From positions 1 through 43,388 of the forward strand of contig CAJQJX010000005.1 in assembly GCA_905478795.1 (NCBI GenBank): 43,388 bases of DNA, in the 5' to 3' direction. This DNA is from an uncultured Flavobacteriales bacterium. Its GTDB lineage: Bacteria > Bacteroidota > Bacteroidia > Flavobacteriales_D > Sanyastnellaceae. Below are positions 34,124-43,000 of the stretch, one piece after another. Position 1 is the stretch's first letter; each line of letters starts with the position of its first letter. A program made the translations under genes and the position numbers. The notes beneath the pieces are model-generated. The model made no database searches, was not told where the DNA came from, and saw only the letters and a program-made list of their open reading frames with translations.

Positions 34124-35512
34124 TTATTGGGGCTTTTCTGCGATGATCAAGAAGTTGCCTCCCTCCTCTCCGAGTTCCAGGGATTCGCCACTCCGTTCAA
34201 CATAACCGATGCGGTGTATGCCCGAAATCACAAAACCACAGCTTTTCACCATGTCCAAGATGCCCTCCCGGGTGAAGTAGTGCAAGAAGCATACTGCCTT
34301 GCCATTGTGCCGCTTGTAAAACAAATCGCCCTCTTCGTAACCTTCATCGCCCAAGTTCAACTCGTCAAACGCCCTGCGGGCCTCGGGGCCCCATTCGTTG
34401 GCATTGTCCAGATTGAAAACATCGAAATAAAAACGGCCTCCAGGACGCAACGCCGAGAACACTTTTTCCAAGCTCTCCCTGCGTTCTTGCCCAGATGGAA
34501 TGTGACCAAAGGCATAGAGGAATGTGATGGCGTCATACGTGTCTTTTTGAGCCCCACATTCATTCCATACACCAATGCGTCCTGTCACACCGCGCTCCCG
34601 GGCCTGTGCGATCATGGATGCGCTGATGTCAATGCCCTCCACTTCATAGTTCAATTGTGATTGCGCACGAATACCCAGCGCGCGACGTCCTGTTCCGCAG
34701 GCAATGTGCAAGACGCGATTGGGCCCAAACCCCTTGAGATCCTCGGCCAAAATGGCGTCAATGCTCGAGGTATACCGACTGCGCTTTAGGCTGGTACCGT
34801 CCAAATCATCGTAAGTCGAGGCTTGTTCTGCGTAGTACTCAGAAATAGACGCCAGGATTTCTCCATTCGATGGCTTGGGAATCACCGGGTAAAGCACGTG
34901 CGTCTCGTTGCCAGGAATCGCGTTCATTGGAACGAACGAAAACGCGTCTTTTTCCAATGAACGGAATCCCTTTTCGTCCTGATGGAATGACGCTGTCGTC
35001 GCCTGCTCATTCAGTTCTCCGCGCCAACCACGTTCTGCATCAAACAGCACCATACCATCCAAATTCTCGAGGGCAGGCGCATAAAAATGAACCGTAACCA
35101 ATGGTTGGTCCGGACTGGGATTTACGATTTTGTGAATGGTTCCATCTGGTTCAGACAACACGCCTCCTGCCTTGACGCACAAGGCACTTATTTCTCTGAG
35201 CTCCTTCGTCTCAGGGTCGAAAGTGTACTCCACATTTTCCACTTCTCCTTGAACACACAGGACGTAACCCCAGAACCCTTCGTGGTGATGAATGGCACTT
35301 TGCACGCCGGGAGGCCAGTGCAACACCACCACTTCAAAAGGCTCCATGAGCAAAATATTGCGGGCGTAATTCCCTGAATTTGGTTCAAATTCTGGGACCA
35401 AGCCGGTCAGGTCCAACGTGTCACAATCGATGGCCCTCACATACTGGCCCAGCCACTCAAAATCGAAGCCTGCTGGGGTGTCTCTGCGGATTTGCTCAAT
35501 CAGGTTGCGCAT
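34124..35512 (-). CDS. Cysteine dioxygenase-like cupin fused to a SAM-dependent methyltransferase
   Basis: A 462-residue two-domain protein. N-terminal domain (1 to about 195): a thiol-dioxygenase cupin with SAIHHHEGFWGYVLCVQGE, where His75 and His77 fit two iron ligands, and TIHKIVN, where His127 fits the third. Tyr144 in HFYAP is 17 residues after His127, the same spacing as His140 and Tyr157 in mammalian cysteine dioxygenase. Gly82 replaces the crosslinked Cys93, as in bacterial enzymes. C-terminal domain (about 220-462): class I methyltransferase with VLHIACGTGRRALGI, EGIDIS and YFDVFNLDN. No signal peptide. ATG 35512-35510 is chosen because the longer frame has unrelated sequence. The substrate is unknown; it might be a thiol that is oxidised and methylated. 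Confidence 0.85.
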   Translation of the reverse strand: MRNLIEQIRRDTPAGFDFEWLGQYVRAIDCDTLDLTGLVPEFEPNSGNYARNILLMEPFEVVVLHWPPGVQSAIHHHEGFWGYVLCVQGEVENVEYTFDPETKELREISALCVKAGGVLSEPDGTIHKIVNPSPDQPLVTVHFYAPALENLDGMVLFDAERGWRGELNEQATTASFHQDEKGFRSLEKDAFSFVPMNAIPGNETHVLYPVIPKPSNGEILASISEYYAEQASTYDDLDGTSLKRSRYTSSIDAILAEDLKGFGPNRVLHIACGTGRRALGIRAQSQLNYEVEGIDISASMIAQARERGVTGRIGVWNECGAQKDTYDAITFLYAFGHIPSGQERRESLEKVFSALRPGGRFYFDVFNLDNANEWGPEARRAFDELNLGDEGYEEGDLFYKRHNGKAVCFLHYFTREGILDMVKSCGFVISGIHRIGYVERSGESLELGEEGGNFLIIAEKPQ

Positions 35513-35643
35513 AGCCTTTGGTTTGCTTTGTGAATATACAACGGCACGGAAATGCCCGCATCTGGTCCAAGTGCAAATGATAAGGGAATGAAACCTTTTT
35601 GAACCTGTCTCAGTATCGGAAGTCGATTCCAAACTGTTGCCCT

Positions 35644-35862
35644 ATGTCCAACCGACGCATTGTGAGCTATGAAAAGCTCGAACAACCTGTTCGCTCCCTG
35701 ATCAAGTCCCGTTATCCTGATGGATTCGATGGATTGACTTTTAACCTTCGACTGCCAACGAGCAAAGAAGTGTTCAAGATGATTCGGGTAGAGATGGCCG
35801 GTATCCAATACATGGTGAAAGTGGGACCCGCTATTGAAGGCGTGGACTACTCCATTGACTGA
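35644..35862 (+). CDS. Small conserved hypothetical protein
   Basis: A 72-residue soluble protein starting at ATG 35644 with MSNRRIVSYEKLEQPV. It has no signal peptide, no membrane segment and no cysteine, and the middle reads SRYPDGFDGLTFNLRLP before an alternating strand pattern MIRVEMAGIQYMVKV. I believe short proteins with a YDKL...YPDGF start occur in other Bacteroidota, but no function is known to me. It is divergent from the dioxygenase fusion (131 bp gap) and is followed by a strong hairpin at 35909-35941. Confidence 0.7.
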   Translation: MSNRRIVSYEKLEQPVRSLIKSRYPDGFDGLTFNLRLPTSKEVFKMIRVEMAGIQYMVKVGPAIEGVDYSID

Positions 35863-35908
35863 CTCCCCCCTGCGATCTACTCTTTTATTTTTCCTTTTCT
35901 ACGCTTTT

Positions 35909-35941
35909 AAGGGTTGGTTCCGAACTTCGGGGCCAACCCTT
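35909..35941 (+). terminator. Long hairpin between the small protein gene and phoD
   Basis: AAGGGTTGG (35909-35917) pairs with CCAACCCTT (35933-35941); the stem continues inward through two G-U pairs and CCGAA/TTCGG, for up to 16 pairs with a tiny loop. The flanks are T-rich (TTTTA before, TTCTC after). It lies 46 bp after the stop of the small gene, so it fits a terminator, but it ends only 4 bases before the ATG of the PhoD gene and could also block ribosome access there. Confidence 0.6.
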
Positions 35942-35945
35942 TCTC

Positions 35946-37292
35946 ATGAAGTGTATTGCTCCAAGGTTCTCCCTCTCCTTCTTTTTCCTGTCTCTGGCCT
36001 ATTTGAGCGCGGCACAATTGGCCTGTCAGCCCATGGTGGGTCATGTCGGTTTGCGCGACGTTCGCATCTGGATTCAAGCAGAAGCTCCTTGTGAAGCCAC
36101 CATTGTATGCTGGGCGGACTCTATGGGCAATGCCCCTACTGAAGTTTTGTTGGCTGATGAGCAACGGTTGATTCGGGCACAGGCCAATACTGCCACTTTT
36201 GACCTGGGAAATCTGCAACCTGGTACCGACTATCGTTTTCAAGTGCTGGTGAATGGAGAGCGTGTCGTCCTCGGAATTGACACGTTGCTGCAGCGCTTTA
36301 CCACTCAGCCCTTGTGGCAGTATCGGTTTGACCCCCCCTCTTTCACGGTCGCCTTGGGGTCTTGCGCCTTTATCAATGAGACTGAGTTTGATCGACCAGG
36401 CCGCCCCTATGGCGGTGGTTACGAGATTTTTGATGGCATTGCCGAACTCGAACCCGACCTGATGCTTTGGCTGGGCGACAACGTTTATTTCCGAGAAGTG
36501 GACTTCTATTCACGGTCGGGAATGCAACACCGGTATAGCCACATGCGCCGCGTACCTGAATTGCAGCGGCTTTTGGGCACCTGTCCCCACTACGCCATGT
36601 GGGACGACCATGACTACGGCCCCGACAACTCAGATGCAAGCTGGATTCACAAAGATTGGGCCGCACAAACATTCGGCGAATTCTGGGCCAACCCCTCACA
36701 AGGCCTGCCTGCATTGCAAAACCAAGGGGTCACCACTTCGTTCAAATTTCACGACGTCGATTTTTTTCTCCTCGACAACCGTTCTTTCAGGGTCAACCAT
36801 GACAATGTTACCCAACAACCCCAAGTCTTAGGCCCTGAGCAGGTGGACTGGTTGATGCAAGCCTTGCAATACAGCCGGGCGCCTTTCAAGGTCATCGCAG
36901 TGGGTGGCCAGTTTCTTTCTGACTTTGCCGGCTATGAGAATATGGCCCTGTATCCCGAGGAGCGAAACAACATCTTAGCCCGCCTCGAACAAGAGGACAT
37001 TCGAGGCGTGGTGTTCCTCTCGGGTGACCGGCACAATTCCGAACTCACCGAATGGGTGGGCTCAACTGGTAAAAAGGTGGTCGACTTTACTTGTAGTGCA
37101 TTGACGAGCGGCACTTATGATCACAGCGATGAGCCCAATACCCTGCGTGTTCCAGGCACCATGGTGGGCAACCGCAATTTCGGGACACTCGAGGTCACCG
37201 GGCCCCGCAAGGAGCGCGTGATGACCATCCGAACCCATGACGCCAAAGGCGACATCATCTGGGAGCGCGAGTACAAAGCCTCCGACCTCTGA
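35946..37292 (+). CDS. phoD: PhoD-like alkaline phosphatase/phosphodiesterase
   Basis: A 448-residue exported metallophosphoesterase. Signal peptide 1-23 (ending LSAAQ), N-terminal immunoglobulin-like PhoD domain (about 28-120; VGLRDVRIWIQAE, LQPGTDYRFQVLVNG), and a catalytic domain with VALGSCAF, LMLWLGDNVYFRE, AMWDDHDYGPDNSD and FLSGDRHNSEL, which hold the metal ligands seen in the PhoD family. Likely role: releasing phosphate from organic phosphoesters outside the cytoplasm. There is no T9SS tail. The start is the only ATG giving a proper signal peptide. It converges on the cysteine-repeat protein gene with a 12-bp gap and no obvious terminator. Confidence 0.93.
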   Translation: MKCIAPRFSLSFFFLSLAYLSAAQLACQPMVGHVGLRDVRIWIQAEAPCEATIVCWADSMGNAPTEVLLADEQRLIRAQANTATFDLGNLQPGTDYRFQVLVNGERVVLGIDTLLQRFTTQPLWQYRFDPPSFTVALGSCAFINETEFDRPGRPYGGGYEIFDGIAELEPDLMLWLGDNVYFREVDFYSRSGMQHRYSHMRRVPELQRLLGTCPHYAMWDDHDYGPDNSDASWIHKDWAAQTFGEFWANPSQGLPALQNQGVTTSFKFHDVDFFLLDNRSFRVNHDNVTQQPQVLGPEQVDWLMQALQYSRAPFKVIAVGGQFLSDFAGYENMALYPEERNNILARLEQEDIRGVVFLSGDRHNSELTEWVGSTGKKVVDFTCSALTSGTYDHSDEPNTLRVPGTMVGNRNFGTLEVTGPRKERVMTIRTHDAKGDIIWEREYKASDL

Positions 37293-37304
37293 GGCTGCCG
37301 TAGA

Positions 37305-39920
37305 TTAATCCTGCTTGACCAACCGGATCACGGCCCCCATGCCCTGCTGATCCATGGCCCTCAGCAGGTATACACCGGCGGGATGGCCTTCCAAGCTCCC
37401 TTGGACCATGCTGGATTGAACCCACTGCAGATTCAACCTCCGTCCGGTCACATCTGTCAGCTCAAGCATGCCCTCGAATGGACGAGAGAACTGGACCTCA
37501 AAAGAATCCCTGGTTGGATTGGGGACCACAGCAAACTGCGGTGCACGCCATTCATGGATGCCCACGGGAACTGAGACCACAATACTGGTCGTACAACCGT
37601 CACCGCCCGTTACTTCGAGTGTCCATTCTCCGGCTCCCAGGTCATCGGGGTCCTCTGCTCCCGTTGATCCGGTGGGGCCCGTCCACTCAAAAGTGTAGGG
37701 TTCCACGCCTCCAGTGACCGAAATGGAAACTTCGCCATTTTCCTCGTTCGGATTGGCTCCCCCTATGTCATCGATGGTCACCACCATGCCTTCAGGGTCC
37801 ACCACGGATATGCTCGCTGTATCGGAACACACCCCGCCATTGACTGTGAGAACGTTCACGCTCACCTGATAATCACCGGCAGCAAGCCCATTGAAATTGC
37901 CGCCAATGTCGGCAGGCTCTCCATTCAACTGATATGACGTGGCCATCACGTTACCTGCAACAAATGCGGTCACACTGCCATCGTCCCCTCCTGAGCATGC
38001 AGGAGATGATGCCACCAGAAACAACGATACATCTGGCGCTTCTTCAATGGTAAAGACTTGAATGGCGCTGCACGTAGAGTCACCATCGAACACCTCTAGC
38101 AAGTAATCGCCTGGGGCGAGTGCAGAAAAAACACCGTCTGTCCAAGTCCCTGATTCTTCGAAACCAGAAGCGGTCAACTCATACAATACAGAATTCGTCA
38201 AAGCTGAGTCTATGGCCACTGAGGCCATACCATCGCCACTCTCGAAGCACGTTTCACTAGAAACCATTGGCGCTGACAATACAAGGTCGCAATACGTGCA
38301 ACTTCCATCCTCTTCTGTCGCAACTGGGTTGTAATTAGAAGCCGCCGCATCCGTGCACCCTACACATGATGTGTATTCACAATTCTCGCCATCGAGAACT
38401 GCAGTAGCGTCATAATTGCACGCTTCGGGGTCCAAACACCCCGCGCACGAGCTGTACTCGCACAAACCACTTTCTATGGTCGCATCAGGATTGAAGTTGC
38501 ATGCCCCTGTATCTGTGCAGCCATAACAACTGAAGTCACAGAGGTCAAAATCATTGATGACCGCTGTACTGTCATAATTGCACGATGCCAACAGTCCGCA
38601 ACCAGCACAGGTACTGTAATCGCACGAACCATCATCAAAGGTTCCAAATGGATTGAAGTTGCATGCGAGGGAATCCAGACAGGCCCCTACCTCGACGCCG
38701 TCACAAACCAGCACAAAATCAAAACCGCCTACCGCCGGTGTGACCGCATTGGAGCCGCTGACATGAAGGAAGTACTCCACCCCTTCTTCGCTTTCCCAGT
38801 TGGCCGAAGAAGACAAGAAATTTTCGAAACAAGGATCTGCAAAGAAATTGACCTCGTCTTGGTCGTCATTTCCAGCGATGCAGTCCAAGTTGCCACAGTC
38901 CCCTTCATAAATGCTCAAATAGGTATCATACTCGGTTTCTTCAAAACACAGGGTCGCACGCAGGGTATCCCCTGTCCCCATGATGGTGTACCACAGCCCA
39001 CCGTGGTAATACTGTCCGATGTTGTACTGGTCACAAAACTCGCTTTCTGTTGTGTCCGCGCAAACGGTGGTGGCGGTTACCACTTCGCCACATGCAATGG
39101 GGTTTGCAAAGCCGCATTCATCGTTGTCTACAGGAAGGCAAAAACCTGCGCAATCAAAACCAGGTTGCGCATAGAAGCAGCTGCCGTCCTCCTCTGTGTA
39201 TACCGGTGCCCAATTGCAAGCGTCCGGATCTGTACAACCAGGGAATTCAAAAGGATCGCACACCCCATCCCCATCTTCATCACAGAGACAATTTCCGTCA
39301 CAGTCAAAGCAAAAGAAGGCATAGTCGCATGACCCATCGTCCTCCGTTGCAGAGGGGTCATAATTGCATGCCGCTTCGTCTGTGCACCCTAGAATGGCGC
39401 AACTTGGAGTCACCGAGCACATCAAAACGGTAGGCTCGGTGCCAACAGGCAAAGTGAATGAAGTCTCTGCCAGGAGGTCAACCTCAGTGGTATCGCCGTC
39501 CAAGACCCACCATGCCGTTGCCGCAAGCAGCAGCCATTCGCCCAAATCAAAAGTGACCACGGGCGCAATGGTGTCGGATTGAACCAAGAGGTCAAAGCTC
39601 AAAGCAGTTTCTCCATTGGGAGGAAGTGAAGCCGTGACATACAGCGTGGTATCCAAGGACAAACAAGCGTAGGCCGCGGTGCTATCCACCTGGCACAGGC
39701 TGTCTAATCCTGCATCAAAACCAGCAGTAGCCGCAGTATCTACATGAAGCTGTAAGTCCACCGTGTCAGCTCCCAATTCGACCAATATGTCCACGGAGCC
39801 ACTCGGGGCGCAATCTTGAGCATGGGCCACAGTGATCAAGGAAAAGACGGCAAACACCAACGGGACCCAAAAAGCGTGGGGCCTTGTCATGGAAGACGGC
39901 ATGAAAGAGATTTTGTTCAT
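37305..39920 (-). CDS. T9SS-secreted cysteine-repeat surface protein with SprB-like repeats
   Basis: An 871-residue exported protein. Signal peptide ends near VAHAQ (residue 35). A beta domain of about 140 residues is followed by seven cysteine modules of the type ACNYxPxAxxDDGSC, split by a domain (about residues 268-420) resembling bacterial pre-peptidase or CUB-like folds: GGLWYTIMGTGDTLRATLC, TYLSIYEGDCGNLDCIAGNDD. Then two or three SprB-like repeats (CSGGDDGSVTAFV, GVEPYTFEWTGPTGS) and a T9SS sorting tail (VVPNPTRDSFEV, GVYLLRAMDQ). No enzymatic motif was seen; adhesion is likely. ATG 39920 is my choice; 39938 is possible, while an earlier in-frame start would lie next to the upstream terminator. 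Confidence 0.83.
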   Translation of the reverse strand: MNKISFMPSSMTRPHAFWVPLVFAVFSLITVAHAQDCAPSGSVDILVELGADTVDLQLHVDTAATAGFDAGLDSLCQVDSTAAYACLSLDTTLYVTASLPPNGETALSFDLLVQSDTIAPVVTFDLGEWLLLAATAWWVLDGDTTEVDLLAETSFTLPVGTEPTVLMCSVTPSCAILGCTDEAACNYDPSATEDDGSCDYAFFCFDCDGNCLCDEDGDGVCDPFEFPGCTDPDACNWAPVYTEEDGSCFYAQPGFDCAGFCLPVDNDECGFANPIACGEVVTATTVCADTTESEFCDQYNIGQYYHGGLWYTIMGTGDTLRATLCFEETEYDTYLSIYEGDCGNLDCIAGNDDQDEVNFFADPCFENFLSSSANWESEEGVEYFLHVSGSNAVTPAVGGFDFVLVCDGVEVGACLDSLACNFNPFGTFDDGSCDYSTCAGCGLLASCNYDSTAVINDFDLCDFSCYGCTDTGACNFNPDATIESGLCEYSSCAGCLDPEACNYDATAVLDGENCEYTSCVGCTDAAASNYNPVATEEDGSCTYCDLVLSAPMVSSETCFESGDGMASVAIDSALTNSVLYELTASGFEESGTWTDGVFSALAPGDYLLEVFDGDSTCSAIQVFTIEEAPDVSLFLVASSPACSGGDDGSVTAFVAGNVMATSYQLNGEPADIGGNFNGLAAGDYQVSVNVLTVNGGVCSDTASISVVDPEGMVVTIDDIGGANPNEENGEVSISVTGGVEPYTFEWTGPTGSTGAEDPDDLGAGEWTLEVTGGDGCTTSIVVSVPVGIHEWRAPQFAVVPNPTRDSFEVQFSRPFEGMLELTDVTGRRLNLQWVQSSMVQGSLEGHPAGVYLLRAMDQQGMGAVIRLVKQD
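38281..38690 (-). repeat. Cysteine-module cluster in the 37305-39920 gene
   Basis: Five consecutive modules: LACNFNPFG, ASCNYDSTA, GACNFNPDA, EACNYDATA and AASNYNPVA, each about 25-30 residues and separated by a CxGC-type link. Two further copies (AACNYDPSA and DACNWAPVY) lie upstream at about 39155-39400. Regular paired cysteines and acidic DDGSC turns suggest disulphide-stabilised, perhaps calcium-binding, spacer units. Confidence 0.8.
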
Positions 39921-39959
39921 CGGGTTCAATTTCCGCATTCTATGCGGTTTGTGGAAATG

Positions 39960-39987
39960 AAAACGCCGGCCAAATGGCCGGCGTTTT
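39960..39987 (-). terminator. Perfect 12-bp hairpin terminator between the two surface protein genes
   Basis: AAAACGCCGGCC (39960-39971) and GGCCGGCGTTTT (39976-39987) are exact reverse complements around the loop AAAT. The built-in A and T runs make it active in both directions. It lies 23 bp beyond the stop of the upstream cysteine-repeat gene on the minus strand, so it should separate the two minus-strand genes. Confidence 0.92.
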
Positions 39988-40010
39988 ACAATCACTTGCA
40001 GTTTCGGAGG

Positions 40011-43000
40011 TTAGTGGCGTACTACAACGCGCTGTGTAGCGGTTGCTTCTTCCACTGTTATGCGTACTTGGTAAACTCCATCAGCCAAGCCACCAAGATC
40101 CAACGGCATGCGGCTTCCGATGCTCAACGCCTCTTGGCGGAACACACGGCGACCAGCGCCATCAAACACTTCGAGGACAGCATCGTTAACAGCCTGTCCC
40201 AATTCCATGATCAGCTGACCATTGGTGGGGTTTGGCATGAAGGATACCGTCAAAGCTCCCGTGACTTCTGTCAAGCCAATGGTGGTCAATGTGACCACCT
40301 CGGTCTCGGAACAACCGTTCTCGTCCGTAGCGGTCAAGGCGTACGTTCCATCCTCAAGTCCCGCAATGTCTTCGGTGTCATAAGGACCATTTGGACCTTC
40401 CCAAGAGAAGGACAAATCACCTGTACCACCCGTTACCGTTACTGAAATCTCACCATTTGGCGCTCCGTCAGGGTCTGTGGCATCGTCCACGGTGATCACA
40501 ATGGCATCAGGGTTGACCACTTCTGCATCGATGTCAGCCTCACAGCCATTTGCATCCGTGGCAAACACGGTGTATGGTCCTGCATCCAATCCTTCGAAGT
40601 TTCCAGTCGCACTGGTTTCTCCACCGAGTTCATAGGAGATGTCGCCTGTTCCACCCTCTGCAGTGGCGAGGATAGCGCCGTCATTTCCACCGTTACACAA
40701 TGGGTCGGTTGCGAAAGCCAGCAAAACAATGGGCGAAGGCTCATTGATAAAGACAGTCAATGTATCGCTGCACATCAACGAGTCCATGGCGATCACTTTG
40801 TAGGTGCCTCCAGCGAGCTGATCGAATACGAAGTTGCTCTGTAATGGATCGCCTTCCAAAGCATATCCCACCGTGCCGTAGCCTCCGGTAGAACCTTCAA
40901 TGGTAATGCTTCCATTGGCGTCACCTGCACACAACAAGTCCATCACAGTAACAGCTGTGTCAATGGCCAATTCACAGTACAAACAAGTCTCGTCGTCGAT
41001 GGTCGCATTCGGATCGTAGTTCGCTGCAGCGGCGTCCATGCATCCCAAGCAGCTGTAGTCGCACAACGTGACGTCGTAGTCCGTAGCGTTGGGGTCATAG
41101 TTACAAGCGCCGTCGTCCAAACAACCCGCAATCTCATCCTCATCGCACACACCGTCTCCGTCTGAGTCGTTGAGGCACGCTCCATCACAATCCACGTAAG
41201 GCGAACCATAAAGGTCTACCGGGTACAAGCAACCATCATTGATCGTGGCTGTAGAGTCATAGTTACAGGCCAGGTCTTCTGTACAACCTGCACAGCTCAC
41301 GTAATCACAACTTCCATCATCCTCAGTAGCAGTAGGATCATAGTTGCAGGCATCCTCATAAATACAGCCGTCTACTTCGGCTTCATCACAAATGCCATCC
41401 ATATCGATGTCGCTCAAGCAAGCGCCCGTGCAGTCTACATAGTCGACGCCATAGAGATCGATCGGGTACGTACAGCTGCCCAAATCACTGATGGTCGCTG
41501 TGCTGTCATAGTTACAAGCCAACTCATTCAAGCAACCAGCACAACTCTCTGACTCGCAACTTCCATCATCGGTAGCGGCAAGTGGGTTGTAGTTACATGA
41601 TAAAAGCTCTGTACATCCTTCAATGGCAGGAACAATCACAGCATCGATCACATGGACCACGCCGTTTTCTGCGATCAAGTCCGCAATGATGATCTGAGCG
41701 TCATTGATAAAAATGCCGTCTGTAGTGATCGAGATCGTAGCCGATTGACCATTCACCATTTCTATGACCATGGCATCGCTCAGCATGTCACTCGTGACTG
41801 AATCGGCCGCAACATGGTAAGTCAATACATCCGTCAAGAATGAAGGGTTGTCCAACAGGTAATTGACAATGGCATCTGGCAAAGCTGCTACTGCCGCATC
41901 TGTTGGGGCAAAGACCGTCCAAGCACCGTCATTGGTCAAGGTTCCGTCCAATCCAGCCAAAACGACAAGGTCCTCGAGTACCGTGTGAACTTCACTGGCT
42001 GCAATGATGTCAAAAACACTGGGCGCAGGGTATGCACAGGAACCATCATCGTCTGTGGCTCCCGCAGAATAGTTCAACGCTGTTTCATCGGTACATCCAC
42101 CGATTTCGTCTTCATCACACACGCCATCCATATCCGCATCGTTGAGGCAGTTGCCATCACAATCCAAATTGTCTGCACCATAAACGTCCTCCGGGAAGAG
42201 GCAATCATCATCAGGCGCGACACAAGCATCTCCAATATTGAAGTCGAAGAACAATGCACTGGTTCCAATGCCATTCTCAAAGACCTGAACATAGAAGTTG
42301 CCTTCGACTTCACCACTTGTTGTAAGCTGGGCAATCAATACCTGCTGGTCATCACTGTTGGCTGCAATGCCATTGGCATCCCCATTCAGCGCGAACCAAC
42401 TTCCACCCACTGGATCGTTGATCACGATATCTGAACCGGGGGCCCCAAAGCCGGGGTCAAAGTTGGTCGCCCAGGGATTGGCTGTACCCTGAACCGTTGA
42501 AACGGCGGCTTCACCAATGCCTGCTACAGGTGCCATTGACAATCCGATGGTCACCCATGAATCGTACTGGAGGTTCGGGAACATACCAAAGAGTGGTGAC
42601 TGAATGCCGTTTGGCGTCACTCCGCCCAACTCGTCGTTGAAGAAGTCCGTAGTCGTGGTGACCACTGTTGGGTTGGTCACATCACCAGAAACAGCACTCA
42701 CAAAGTCAGCTGGGTTGGAACACTTGACGTAGTAGCGGTAAGTGGTCATGCCCTCCAAAGCGCCCGCAGTGTGCACCATGACGGTATCCACGATCAAGCA
42801 ATAATCAGCCTCGGTTACTTCGGCGCTGGGATCGTAGTTACAAGCCAAGGGGTCAGAACATCCCTCCTCCTCATCACACAGGCCGTCGTTGTCTTCGTCG
42901 TTGATGCAGTTGCCATCACAATCGAGGTAATCTGCTGTTGGGTAGGTGCAACTGCCATCATCTTCGGTGACCGCCATGTCGTAGTTACAGGCCATTGCAT

